DNA from: Nectonema munidae
Lineage: Eukaryota; Nematomorpha; Nectonematoida; Nectonematidae
DNA: 64,000 nt
NCBI GenBank assembly: GCA_030549495.1
Contig: JAUIRK010001034.1
Coordinates: 186,001-250,000 of the forward strand
Direction of reading: 5' to 3'
Shown here: positions 10,658-25,600 of the stretch, piece by piece
Numbering within the stretch: position 1 is the stretch's first letter
Layout: the number at the start of each line of letters is the position of its first letter
Notes under the pieces: generated by a model
Told to the model about the DNA's origin: nothing
The model's input: only the letters and a program-made list of their open reading frames with translations
The model's database searches: none
Program-made: the position numbers and the translations under genes

Positions 10658-13600
10658 CTGTTTTCAAAACAAATATATACATTACTTTATTTTCATCCAG
10701 AGCAAAAATAGAAATGTTAAAAAAGAATATGATTTTGTATAGAAATATTTTACCTGATTTTTCTACAAAAATGTTCACATCACATTCTAACTCAGAGAGC
10801 TATTGATTAATGTATTTCCTTACCTCAAGTTCTATGAAGTGGCAAGCAAACAATAGTTTTAAAAATAAGCCTGAAGTACCATAGAATTAATACCACTGAA
10901 TATACGAAGTTTCTTTTTTCTGAAACCACTTGGTTCATACAAAATTCAATACTGTTGAATTGAAAATTATGGGGTCTGATTTTTATTCGTCCTGTACTTT
11001 ATGTCTGATTAATATATGATGCCATTTATTGATTTTCCTTCAATTATATAAATCTACACACTCTCTTATAGACCAGCCCTTTAGATTCAGCTTTACCCAA
11101 CTGCAAATAGATTCTCTGGAAGGGGCTGATTAATTAATTGATTTAATTTTCTATTTTTATTCTTCTAGAAAAGCTCGCATAAATCTTATTGCATTTTCTG
11201 TTGTTGTATAATGTATATAAATACCTATATGTTATGAATCAATTTGACCACATATTAAATAGAGGTAAACGTTGTTTTTGAAAAAATTGATTGGATTTTA
11301 TTTTCGAAAATATTGATAAATATGATGAGATAAAAGGTTGATAAAATGAGATACATTGAATTAGTGATAATTTTGCAAACCAACATCTATCAATAGCCTG
11401 GAAAGATCACCAAGAAATCTTTAAAAATTATCTCAAATTAATAAAGAATCTGCAGGATTTTTTCTTCTGCAAGTTTATCCACTCCAATATGCCTTCTACT
11501 ATACTCTGAAGATTGACTCACAAAGCTCGCACCGGTTTCCTTCAAGATATCCCTACCTTTTTAAGAATTCCATCTTTCAAGTTACACATCTACAAACAAA
11601 CTATAAAAAAGATTTTAAGCTACATGTCATCTCCGACTACCATCATAAAAGCTGTTGCACTTTCAACTTTTATTTAATGTTAAAGCTTGAATTTTTCACA
11701 ACTGAAATTGTCTTTATTTCTTCCACAAGTTTTTGTTGCGTGATGACAAGCAGCTTTTAGGCGCCTTGTATCAATCCTACAAAGCATATGATTTTATTTT
11801 AGTCCCTCCCTGTATTTTGTCAATAATAATTATCGTTGTTTTCCTGCATACATTTCATACAATATATGCATAATTTTTTACCTTCTTTTTTTGTTTTCCG
11901 CATTTGTGAATAAATTTCTCCTTCTTTCCACTATTACCTGCAAGATTTTACACATAGGACAAATTCATTTCCTTGGGCAAAAAGCACATAGAGGTTCATG
12001 TTATAAAAAACAACATACTTTTGTATGATTCGCTTTCCAACTACTTCTTTTAAAGACCAGCGCTTGTGTCAAATTTAGGGGAAGCGGGTAATTGACTTTT
12101 TTCAGTTAGAAAGTGTTACTGCGAAAATTGAGTTGATATCCGCTTTTAAATTCCTGTTTTAATTAAATTTTTGCTTGGTTTCAAATCCCAAGCTGACTAT
12201 GAAGTATATACAATGTATATACATTTATACAAGTATACTATACATGTATAATAAGATATTTAAAGAATACAAAAAAATGATTACAAGAAATTTTCACGAC
12301 AAATTAAAGCAACAAGTACTCGATTAGAAAAAGAATTTCCAATTGCTGCTACCTTTCTTTCAAGAATAACAATAAGACATTCACCTGATCCAAAGATTTT
12401 TGAAAAGTTATTTTATGAATAAAGATTCATTTTATCCTTTTATTAAATATATATTGATGATGCGAGCAAAAATATAAGGCTTCTGAATTCTGGCTTACAA
12501 AAAATAAGGAGCTAAAAATCAACTTTATTTCAATGTAGTCAATTTAAAATTCATTGCAGGTAACTTATTACCTTTTTTTTAATTTCCAGGACTCAACAGT
12601 ATGAAAAAGTTTCAAGCTCTAAACGTTTTTTATTCAAAATGATATTATGATCGTGGATTACAAAATCTCTGAAAGACAAATGTAAAATAAAATCAGAAAT
12701 AATTAAAAATTAAATCGAATTAAACTAAAATAAAAAACATATGATTATAAAATGTCAACAATGTTGTTATGTTGTCTCCCCTCTAATATATACCTTTTTT
12801 ACTTCTGAATTGTCTTTTTTTTAATGTTTTAAATGTCTTTTATCAGTTCTAAAATGTCTTTTTTAAATTATAAACGCTCTTTCTAAAATACAAAATAAAA
12901 TTGAAAAAAGACATATTAGAATTGAAATAAGACAATTTAGCAGTAAAAATGATATATAATAATCAATTACAATACTGACGTAAATTATATTTTATATTCT
13001 AGTTTTCAAAGAATCAATATCAAATCGCATATACTAATAATATAAGTCTAATTAATTAGTGACTAAAGAGTAAGTTGGGTTGACTCACGACCCCAACCTC
13101 AGGAGACTTCGGAAGAAATATCTTTATATATATATATGTGCACTGTGCAAAAATAGTAGAAAAAAGTGAGTCCTACGCATTTGTGATGACTTTTAACGTA
13201 TTTGAGTATTGAGAAGAAGTTTGGTCTTCCAAAGTGATTTTTGGCTTTGAAACCCATAAGCAAACTTTTGTTTGCTATTTCTTGAAAAGTATTGTCACAA
13301 ATGAACTAAAAAAAGATTTATAAAGCGTGATTTAAAAAAATTTTAAATAAAAAAAATATTTTAAAAATTTTTAAAAAGAGAAATACTACACAGTTCTATA
13401 TATTTTTTTTTATCTTATTCATAAATTTAAGTTTAAAAACAGTTAAAAAAATTTTATAAAGTAGAATTTAATGTCAAAGTTTATTTTATAAATAAACAAT
13501 TTTTAAATATAAGTGTCATATAAGCAAGTTTTTAAAAAGTTAAAATAATTTCTTGACACTTACCCAGAATTGACTTAAAAATGTTCAAGCAAATAAAGTT

Positions 13601-16600
13601 AAAATAAGAAAAATCTGCATTTTTCAAATTATCAAATGAATGAAATAGACTTTAATTTGATTAAAATGAAAAGAAGTGAGAAAATTATCCGGACAAATCA
13701 TGAACAAAAGTACGATTTTTAACACAATGAAATTAATTTTAAAAGCATGGGCATTAAAACCTATACCAGCCATATGATTGGCTTTTTGATTCTTTTTAAA
13801 AAAAACAGTTATGACATTTATAGTTTGCGGAACTTGAATATGTAGTACATTCTCATTTTTGAACATAGTAAAAGTTTGCTCGTAATTGCAAAAAATTGGT
13901 TAACATTTAATAGAATACAATATATAGCATTTAATCCTATTATAATTAAAATGAATCAAATAATTATTAATATTAATACATTCATATATGTTAGTAGATC
14001 TTTTAAAACGATTAATTTTTTACCAACAAATTTAGATCTTTTAGAAAATAGTAACCTCCACTTTTTACTAAATTATTAAATTCATTGATTTTTAAGCAAA
14101 TAGAATTACATCAATAATTTTACTATCATCAGCTTCTTTTTCAATATGTAAATTTAAACAAGGCAAAAAAATTTCCTCATTTGGTACTACATAAGATATT
14201 TTCTTGAGCAATTAGTGCTCCAATAAATCTAATACAATTTCTAGTAACGTTTGTGAAGAAAAAGTGATAAATAAGAATATATTGAATACTTTAAACAAAC
14301 TTAGTTCCACTGTTGCTAATCTTACCAATAAAGTTATAAATTTAGAAAATTCTTCTTATCTTTCCCATATGAATCGTGTAAACTTTCCTGAAAATAAAAA
14401 TTCATACGCAGATGCTGTCAAAAAAATCATTGTTTTTTCGTTTCTAAAACTGGAGAAGATAAACTAGTTGAAAAAACTTCAAACATCTTGAAGGACGTAA
14501 GGTTAAATCTGTGAAAAACTTTAAAAATAAATATTGTTTCAAATTTAACGATGCTTGTAGCATGGAAAAGGCAGCTAAAAAGTTATCAAGTCAAAATTAT
14601 GAAATCAATCATGTTAAAAAAGTTTTACCTAAATTCAGTCTAAACATATCATGTGATATTTCAGATGAAGAAATTTTGGACTCTATTATTATGAAAAACC
14701 CTGCTATTAGAGATTTAGTTAATCAAGATGAAGTTTTTAAAATACTTTTTTCTTTAAAAGTGAAGGAAAGCGATCGTAAAATTGTAGTTTTTAATTCTTC
14801 AAGTAAAATTTATAAATCAATCTTGAATAATAATTTTTTGATATATCTGAACCTTCGTTGTTACAAAGTATACCCTTATATAATGTACAAGCAATGCACA
14901 AATTGTTGCTTTATAGGTCACCAAGCCTCAAAATGTACAAGAAAAGCTGTTTGCTGATATTGTTCATTATCTCATAAGGGTAAGGAATGCTCAACAAAAG
15001 ATTCTGGTAGTTATGTCTTCATTACATGTAAAAATAATGGCTCAAGTACCATAAATCATTTAGCGTTAGATTTTAAATGTCCTTGTGTTCAAAGAGAAAT
15101 CCTGAGGGTTTAACTGCTTACCATGAATAAAACCGATTTCCTTTCTAATAACTTTATAAATCCAATGTTAAATTTTGTGATAAGAACTCTTCCCTTGACT
15201 ATATAAATTCACATGTATTACCTTCTGAACTAGGTCTCAATACATCCGCTTCCTTTTATAGTGAAAAAAATGGTATTAATATCTTAAGTTTAAATGTCCA
15301 ATCATTGAAGAGTAAATTTGATTTACTTGAAGTTTTTATAGAAAATTTCAAAAAATATTATAATTTTGAAATTGATATACTCTGTCTACATGAATGTTGG
15401 TGCTACGATTATGCATCTTTCAATATTTTAGGATATGAATTAATTAATTTTTTCAGTGATTTATCTCAGCATAGTTGCTTTGGTTTTTTTTATCAAAAAA
15501 ATATAATTTATAAAATTACCAATAAAATCTCAGAACAAGACAATTTTGAAATATTCGCTATTACAGTTCTTATGCCAAATAATATGAAAATGACAATTTA
15601 TAATACTTGTCGTAGACCTCATAACATTGTGCACAATCTAGAAAAGTTTTACAGTTATATGAATGATATCTTGTCCGAAACTGAAAGCTCATAAGTAAAT
15701 ATACTTGTAGGTGATTTTAATTTGAATATACTTTCTGAAACACAACACATTTTGAACTTTATTAACACTATTGACTCAAATAGCTTTAAATTTTGTATCG
15801 ATTCTCCCACACGCCCATCATCTGAAACATGTATCGACAATTTCATTGTTTCTCAGTCTTTACATAACTTCAAAGTATACGTAATTAATGAGGTCATTTC
15901 AGATCATTATATTAACCGTCAACTTAGAAGTTAAGCGACAAAATCAAAAAAAGTCACACTTTGTCTTTGATGAAAGTTCCTACATTGACAGAGTTTCAAA
16001 TCATGACTGGAATAGTTTGATTACTCAGAATTTCGAAAGTCCAGAGCGCTTCTTGAATATCTTCATTAATCTAATCTCAAATTATGTTTCTCTCTCTTAT
16101 AAAGAAATTGCACTCCGTAAAAATTCCAGTCGTAATGTCAAAATGAAGCATTGGGAAGAAGTTCTACAGATGATAAAGATGCGTAATTCACTTCATAATA
16201 AAATTAGGAAATTTCCCAACGATTCAAAATTAATGTGCTCCTTCAAAAAAATGAGAAACAACATTAAAAATAAGTTAATCTTTTTGAAAAAGGCCCACTA
16301 TGAGAACTATTTCTTCAATAATTCCGACTCAAAACGAATTTGGTCAAAGGTGAAAAGTGTTATCATGATTCATGCGCTATTGAAATTGATGGAAAGATTG
16401 TTACGGATGAAAAACTAATAGCAAACATACTCAACAAGGCTTTTAGCTTGCCAAATATAGAGGATTCAAAAATTACTCATGAAAGAGTCGATGTTTTCCA
16501 TGAAAGTATCTTCAAATTTGAAAATATTTGTGTTCAAGATGTCGAGAAAGCTATTGAAGAGTTGTCAAATAGTAAAAAGCCAAAGACGCTTATGGTGTAA

Positions 16601-19600
16601 GCATATATCATATAAAGCTTGTGAAGCCATTTTTATTTCTGATACTATGCAACTGTTTTAATCAACACCTGGATACTTCACTTTTTCCAGATGTTTTAAA
16701 AGTCAATAGGGTTGTACCTGTCCCTAAAAGTGAAAAAGGTTTGAAGTTATCTTCTTTTAGACCTATTTCAATTATTCCAACGATTGGAAAAATTTTCGAA
16801 AAGATACTTTTTATTCAGATATCAAAATATTTGGAAGATAATAAAATGTTAGCAAACTGTCAGTTTGATTTCCGTAAAGGTTTCTCTACAGAACTCCTAC
16901 ATTGCTGTTTTTTGGATAAAATAGTTTCCTATTTAGAAAGAAAAATTGATGTTGGTGCAATATACTTGGACGTAAACAAAGCGTTTGATAGTGTGTCACA
17001 CAAAATCTTACTAAACAAGCTTATTCATTTTGGTCTCTGTAATTCATCAATTAAATTTTTTGCTCCATATCTAGCAAATCGCAAACAGTTTGTCAACTAC
17101 CACAAGGCAAATTCTTCTTATCACAACATAACCAGAGGAGTGCCACAGGGATCTTTCTTAGGTCCACTGCTTTTTATTGCATATATGAATGATTTTATCA
17201 ACAGCACTGACTTTTTTTATGGTTTAATATACGCAGATGATGTAACATTAATTTTTCCATACTGCTCTGATAATTTTGAACTGTTAAAGAATGCTTAACT
17301 AGAAAGCTCTTTCCAACTAAAGTTCTTCTGATATTACTAAAAACTCTCTTTCTTCCTCATCTTTATTACAGCTTGGTCAACTTTGGGCACTGTAATTTAC
17401 ATCGCTTAATTGTTTTGTATAAAAAAGCTGTCAGAATTGTTACCCATTCAAAAAAAATGTCTCACACAACTGAAATCTTTGTCAAACTTGACTTATTAAA
17501 GTTGGAAGACATTTATACTCAAAAATTAGAATATTTATCCTTTCCAATTTAAACTCTTCGCATAATCGTTTTCAAAATATTATACTTTTCACTTCAAAAC
17601 CTTCCTATTTTTTCAGAAATGTTATGAATGTAGATAAACCGCGTTTCAGACTTGAAACTTCTAAGCTTTCTATAAGATACAAAGCTGTTTGTTTTTACGA
17701 AAAATACACAAGCTTCATAGCAGAAAGTTGCTATTCAGTAAAGAAAATGAAACTCATCATGAAAGATTGGTTCATTTCTTCATATAGAGAAAAAACAACT
17801 TGTAATGTTGTTAATTGCTATATTTGTCAAAATAATTAGCCAATGATATTTCGTGTACTCATTTCATCCTGATGCTCTATTTGCTTTTTAATCTCCTTGT
17901 CTCTTTGATCGTGTATTTTTCCTGAAGCGGTTTTCATAAACCTTTTGAATACACCCGCTTTCATGTCTTCACTCAATTTTTAATATTGTTCTCCAATATT
18001 ATTCTCCATAACATCATTATAACTTTTTTGCTAAAGATTTTCTTTTCTTTTTTTTCTTTTGAATTATGCTACGCATAAATCATAATGACTTCTTATGAGT
18101 GTATCGAATTTGTAAATAAATGTCTTCTTCTTCTTTAAAAAAATTATTTTTTTTCCAAATCTTCTACTTCAGCAGCATCTGTGGTTGAATAACGTAAGGA
18201 TTATTCTTCATCAAAACCTGACAATAATAGAATGGTCACATTTTCCAAGTACAACATTTAACTTCTTCCATCTTTTAACTATATTCAATGAGATCAAAGG
18301 ATTTAGTACTATATATTTTCAATCAAATTGAGCAGAGATTATACTTTGTTTTGAATGATCTATATATACCAATATTTTAAGCGATCTATCTTTATCAGCC
18401 TTTAAAACCATTTCAATTTTTTTGATTTTTCATTCATGCTAGTGAATTTGATCTGAAAGGTTTATATAACTTTTTTGTCTCTAAAAAACTTGGAATATTC
18501 AAAGATATTACAACACTAGAAACGAAAATTTCAAATTTTCTCTGGAAATTTCACAAGTTTAAAATAATTGAGACATTCTTAAAATATATTTACACATATT
18601 TTTTTAAATCAAGTTATTTTAGTAAATGTGTAAAAAGGAAATGGGAATAAATCATTAGATTAGCCTATTTTATTTTTATAAACTAAAAAGTAAATTACTC
18701 TCTAAATAACACAGGACATATTGCGCCGCTTGTATCAAACTATGAGGAAAGTAGGCTTGATGCGGGATCGAACCCAAGACCTTGAGTTATCGAAACCCAG
18801 CATCTAACCAACCTTACTCACCCCCGAAGGCTGGTAACTACGAGATTTTTATCCACAAATACTATAAATGACGAATATGTTGTATTCATTACTAACTTAT
18901 TATCTAACAAACTAGATTAACATTGTATGAGAGGCATTGCTTTCCAAATTTTTGGGCTCTCACACAAATGTTTTGTATTTTCAATAAACTTTGGCGAAAG
19001 CGATTTCGTGCTCGCAAGGATTTGGATCAAACTCGCCACATCGATATCTGCTACTGTCACAGGAGTTGTTTCCAATAATGCGTTGCTTACCAAGATGGTT
19101 GAGCGGAGATCGTATTTGTGAAAGTATTGAGTGATGAAAGTGTGGATTTCAATCAAGTCGTTCTTGTCATAGTACTTCACTTTCTTGAGAATGTCGATGA
19201 ACCATTCAAAATTTTTGGGTGAATCACAACACCAGAAGAAGTATATCTAAATAGAGTAAGATTTTTACAAAGAATTGACAAAACGAGTTCCCTAATGTCT
19301 TCATTTCACGGAAATTTCAATCCAATTTCTAGAAAAAGTGGTCTCATAAAAAAAATGGCTCTTCGAATTGGCTTCAGACATAACAGTCAATTTTTAACTC
19401 TACAACTGTCCAACGGCTACTATTTGCCTTCAAACTGTTGAATTAATCTTATATACCACATAAATTCCTCAGAATTTTTTATTTTATTCAAATAAGATTA
19501 GGTAATTTTGTCAAGAAAAACACTTTTGTTGAGTTGTGGGCTTTTAGAATAACTATCTTTTATTTTAAAGTATAGGGTTTTTCAAGTAAGGTCTAAAAAA

Positions 19601-22600
19601 TATATTACTTAATTTATATACAAAAAATAACGAAATAAATCTTGAAAACAACATTTTGAATGCTTATATTATCCATTTAAAAGCATGGAACTGTAAAAAT
19701 ATTTCATGGCATAATGTAACTGTAATAAAAATGGTGGAAATTGTTTGAAAAAGGAAAAAAATTGACAGTGTAGAGACGTTGTCCGTAGTAAAGACGCTCA
19801 TTGTATAGTTGTTAGTTTGAAAGGCGGTCTGACAGTTGAAGTTTCTATCATCGATACGCATGGAAAGTAAAAAAATAGCAATATTATTTTTTTGAAAATG
19901 TTAACATCTTGAAGTGTATAAGCGATACTTATGCTGACATTTCAAAAAAAAAATTTGAAAAAAGAGTTATTGATTATTATAACATTGGGACACGTGGAAT
20001 TCGTTTACATATTAGAGCGATAAATCTCCTTTTACAAGGCCTTTCAAGATATTTTAATTCAAATAACAAATATAATATTCATCGCCAAAAAATATTCGAA
20101 ACTATTAACTTAAGGCCCCTAGACTTTTTCCTCAAAAAATGCAAAATGCGCTAGACTTGCCTTTTTATAATCTCTAGTGAGATAGGACTTGTGCACTAGA
20201 TCTTGCAAAATGGAGGCATATGGCGTGACTCCAATTCCACCACCACAAAACACAATCGTCTTGTACTTATACCAGTCAGAATTTTCGCTGCCATATGGAC
20301 CATCAATATGCACCTGAAATTTAAGGAATTATACAGTACTTGTGACGTATTTGCATTGATCATATTCTTAATCAGATTAAAAAAAGGTCATGATATGATT
20401 GATTAAAATATGAAATTACTGTAATTCAACAAAGTGACTTATAGCCTTTACCCTGGTTAGTTAGTATGAGTGAAATCAAATCGTGGTTTAACTATTTCAT
20501 CCATAACAAAGGGCTTACAAATTTTGACAAATTTTTTCTTTCATTAAAAATTTAGTGTTTTTTATAATGTTAATATTTATAAAAAAATGTCAAAAACATA
20601 AATTAACCATGGGATAAATTTTTTTTCTAAAAGGAACTTTTAATGAACAAGAATAGTCAATATATGTATAAGATTAAATTTAAGTTTAGCTTATTTTTAA
20701 CAAATCCAGATCCATGTGAGGTGGAGAGGTGGGAGAGAGGATTTTTGCTCGAGACAAGAGAACCGTACTTAACATTTTTGGGACATCACACTGAAAAGAT
20801 TACATTTCTGGCCATTCACTTTTTACTATAAATAGGGTGCTTAATATATCTACCCTGTAATCCTAGTAGGATTCTGAAGATCTCGAAGTTAGCGCATATG
20901 TTCCATCTATATATGATATATATGCTCATTATATTGATTTTGCCTAGCAAATATGTTTGCTTTATGTGGTCTTCTTTTAGTTCCCTTTGAGGACCAACAT
21001 TTTGAAGAGGATTCGTCTGCCTTCTTTTTCAATGGAATTTTATATATTCAAAGCAGACAATTTTCATTTCTTGGGTCACTGGTGACCCACTGGTCCTCAA
21101 AAGGTTAACAAAGTAACCAACACGGATAAATGGAAATGTTGTTGTGGAGTCGCGTGATCGGGATGATGCCTATTAGTGCTGTGCTAATAACTATCTTGAA
21201 TTCAGATGTGATGTCCATTTTTTTTTATCAAAATGATAAATAGTAATTAATAGAAATTTTAGATTAATAGTAATTATTTTCTTAAATTATTTAATAAACC
21301 AACTTTAAATATAATTCACTTAAAATATTTCATTTTGCAGTAAATTAGGTATCTCGATAGGACCTCCATCGTTTTGGCCACAAATTCGTTATCGGCTGGT
21401 AATCTCTACGCCATTTCTTCTATACTTTACAGTATGTAATTTTGCTTTTCTTTTTTTAGATAGGAAGCGTGAGTATGGTTGGTTAGATACTGGGTTTCGA
21501 TAACTAAAGGTCTTGGGTTCGATCCCACATCAAGCCTACTTTCTTCATAGTCCGATATGAGCGGCACAATTGTGCCTTTTCGATGAAAACACCCCACGGT
21601 ACCTTTAGCGTCTCATTTTATGATAATCCTTCTAGCTCTTTTTTCATTAGAAATTTATTTTCTTCAATGTGTGTTTAGAAAAACTTTTTTAAGAATTAAT
21701 TTTGAACAGATTTTTTCCTCTTTCAATGCATTCTGATTAAAGAATTTTCTTGAAGATATTAGGCTTTTTCATCAGTATCGTGTATTTTATTATCAGGTGA
21801 TATGAACAGATATTCAGCCTGAATATATGTCAACCAATCCAGTAAGATAGCTTATTTTTCTGTGAATCATTCGTGATGTTCATTGTTCAATTACAAAAAG
21901 TTGTCCACCTTATTCATCTAAAAGATTCTCCCTTTCAAGCAAAAGGAAAAAGATGGACAAATTCAATTTAAATTAAAAATATCTTGATAATGACTAAATT
22001 CTCATATATTGCCAACTGTGCCATTTTTGATAAATCTGACCTATTCTAAATTTTCAGATTTCCTACTATTCTTAGTTAAATGATAATTATAATCCTAGAT
22101 AATAAACTTCAGATTTAAAGATTTTTCATTTGTAAAAGAGGAACTTTTTTCACAGTCAAAATCTTTTTTGAAGCATCTAATATTATATAATTAAACCACT
22201 TCCTAGTAGAACATGGTAGATCTTCCATTCAGTCAAGATACATATTTTTTCAATTATTTCTTTTGATCACACGTTCTCTTTTCAATTATTTTTAAGGTTA
22301 CAACCTTCTCTTAATCTTCAAAAGATTTTATAATACGTTTTGTTTTTTTAAATAAATATTTCATACTCAAGATGATTGAAGAAAGTATTATAAGCCAAAA
22401 TATACAAAAAAAGTATATTTTTATTATATAACTAATATATAACGATTTTTTGAAAAATTTTTACAGAACTGATTTTCAGGCATACATTACTAATTCAACT
22501 GCCACTTCGAGATATTTTTTAATCGTATTAGCCAAAATCCAGTACAGAAATAAAATAAGCATAATCGATTTGGAATAAAAACAGATATTTTATTTGAAAG

Positions 22601-25600
22601 AGATATTTTATCTTTTTTTAATATTTTTCAAGACAGTATCTAGAAGTAAACCGCAAATCTGATTGAAGCTTTCGGATATTTTAAAAGCATAAATGCCAAA
22701 GCCTTTTATAAAAATTAATGTCCAAAAATGAAACCAGCATCTTCCATTTGGTATAAAAACATGTTGTTTAAATTTCAAAAATATTTCTTTTGACATTAGA
22801 CGTAAATCAAACATTTGATTGACACTTTCAGACAATTTAAATCTTCTAAATGCAATAACTTATTTCAGAAATAAAACTAGCATAGTTGATTTGGTTTAAA
22901 AACATACATTTCATGCAAAATTAGAGAGAATATTTTTAGAGATAGTTTTCAGACGTAAAGCGTGAATTTAATTGACACTGACAGATATTTTAAAAACTCT
23001 AAATGCGAAAACTGTGTTCAGAAATGAAATCATGATCTATTTGCTATAAAAACATATTTCACGTAAAATTTGAATCAATATATTTGAAAACAAATTTTAG
23101 AACTAAACGCAAATTTAATTGATACTTATAGGTATTTTCAAATTCAAACTGCAAAAATTGAGTCCATAAATGAAACTAGCATCGTTGATTTGGTATAAAA
23201 ACATATATTTTATGTAAAATTTGAGGAATGTTTTTGGAGACCATTTTTAGAAGTAAATCGCAAATTTGATTTACACTTATAGGCATTTTCACATCCTAAA
23301 TGTAAAAAATGAGCCCAGAAATAAAACCAGCATGACCGATTTAGTATAACACATATATTTATGTAAAATTTGAAGGAATATTTTATTAGATATATTTCTA
23401 ATCTGAAGATATAATTTTTAATTGATATAATCAAAATTTTGATTGACATTTTTTAAAAAGTAGCCTTGATTATTTAAAAAATTAAATATATAAAATGTTA
23501 TGCGTTCAAAACTGTATATAATTATAATTTTCAAGGAAGTATATAATATAGACCATAAGTTATAAGGTTAACTACAGATAATGTCAAAATATTGTTGAAA
23601 AATTTTAATTTTTGATTTTGATTGACAGTTTTTGACATGATAACATAGTTCAACTACCATGAAAATGGTATCAAAAGATTCAGCTACCGGTTTTAGGAAA
23701 AGTCACTAAATTTAAAGGAATATAATTCAGCCAATTTTATATAATTAAGTTTTTAGTGAAGGGTTAAGACTAATTCTTCAAATGAACTTTTTATCTTTGC
23801 CCAAACTTAAAAAATCTGTAATGTGAAAACTTTTACTGCCATGCTCGGTACTTTAAACTGTTTACACTTTTGGCCAGCATATTTCATTTATCACTTTGAT
23901 GCAACAACACAACTCGTGTTTTAGCAAGTTTATAGCATTTACTAGGTGTTCAAGCTCTTTTTAGTCTGGAAAATGAAGCTTTCGTTGTAAGCGACATCTT
24001 TTTTTGGTTATTTATCCTTGTTGAGTTGACTTACAAGAACCATAGATACTTGAGCAACAGACATCTTATCCTGGTCTCTGATTTTCACGAAAAAATATTC
24101 TTCATATGCGATTCATTATATTGTAGGACTTAAAATGTATTTTGCTTGCTTTGGGCCAATATATTCCACACAAAAATCATCAGTTTATAGATTATAGTGT
24201 CTTTTAGCCATTTTCAATAAAATTACTGGAACGATTAAAAAGAAATTATAATCGTAAAAGGTGGAAGCGTAGCTAAACGTCCCAAAAAAATACAAAATGT
24301 TTGCTCAAAAATTGGATTAATCAAAAATATCGATTAGAGGTTACAAAAAATTAAAAACTGCGCCATCGTATTCAGTGGACTCGATTTACACAAGAAAGGC
24401 GCAAAAAAATAGATTTTAATATTTTTTGCTACATAATGTTATTTAAAGAAACAGGCATTAAAAACTGGATGTTTTTTTTGGTTATCTGCAATATTATCCT
24501 AATGCATTATATTGTGCTCATTACTACTCCTTCACACATCAGTAGTAGTGGATATTCCAATCCATTACTAACACAAAATTTTTAGTCTATTTCTATAAAC
24601 AGCATCATACTTCAAGCTCTTAAAGCTTGGTCGAAGTCAGGTGAACAGCCAGGGTCGGAGCAAATAGAGCATCTGCCACTTGTAAGATGAAAGAATAAAT
24701 TTTAACTACAGAATCAAATATACAATAGTTCATTAAAAAGCCAAATTTTTGCTTTTAAATGATATTCTTGTAAATTTCTTTCCACGTTACAAGCTCTCAT
24801 TAAAGCGGCTATATCTTCTAGTTCCACATTCCTCTAATTTATTCAAAGACAAGTTTTTTAATTGTAAAATAAAAAAAATTTTCACTTCAAAATGTACATA
24901 TTGTTTTAGTACATTAAGTCTAGGTCAAATATATTAATTTATACGATAGTTAAGTCACACTTTCTAATTTTGATTGAAAAATTGCCACATAGTAAAAAAA
25001 GCGTAAACTTAGATGACGAATGGGAGAACCAATATGATTGGATAATATTTTGAGGGTTTTTAAGTAGAATAAATTTATTTCCATACACTATATTAATAAG
25101 AACAAATATACTGTGTTGTTGAGATAATAGACAGAACTAAATATTTTTGACTTCTATTACAAAAGCAATACTTGTAGTGTATCTCTACATCCTCTAATGA
25201 CATGAAATTAGGAATACCCGTTATAAATAATTTCGGGACGTTTATTAAGGGTGCCTGACAATTGAAGCTACGAGACTTCAACAATTCAGAACACTTTTCT
25301 TTTTCTTTTTGATTTTCAAAGTCATATAATATATAATCATTTTTACGTAATTAATATTAGATTTTGTGATTTCAACTTCATCTTTTTTTAATTTCTTAGC
25401 CTCATTTTTTTTTTTATCTTTTGAAGTCAAATTCATTATTTTTTATTATAATCTTGTTTAATGCCTCTAAATTAGTTACTTTCTTGTTATGATGATTATT
25501 TGTATATTCTTTAATATAATTTTCTCTTTTACATAATTTTTCTATTTTCTCTTCTATATTTCTAAGTGAGTTGTGTTTAATGTCATAGCTGGAATTTAAT

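Noticed and set aside
13624-13866. Minus-strand frame as a Duox exon
   Set aside because: No similarity to the missing segment, which was found instead at 13,177-13,305.
18917-19090. Open frame continuing past Duox exon 15
   Set aside because: It does not resemble Duox, while a perfect GTAAGC donor ends the exon and matching exons 16 and 17 occur further on.
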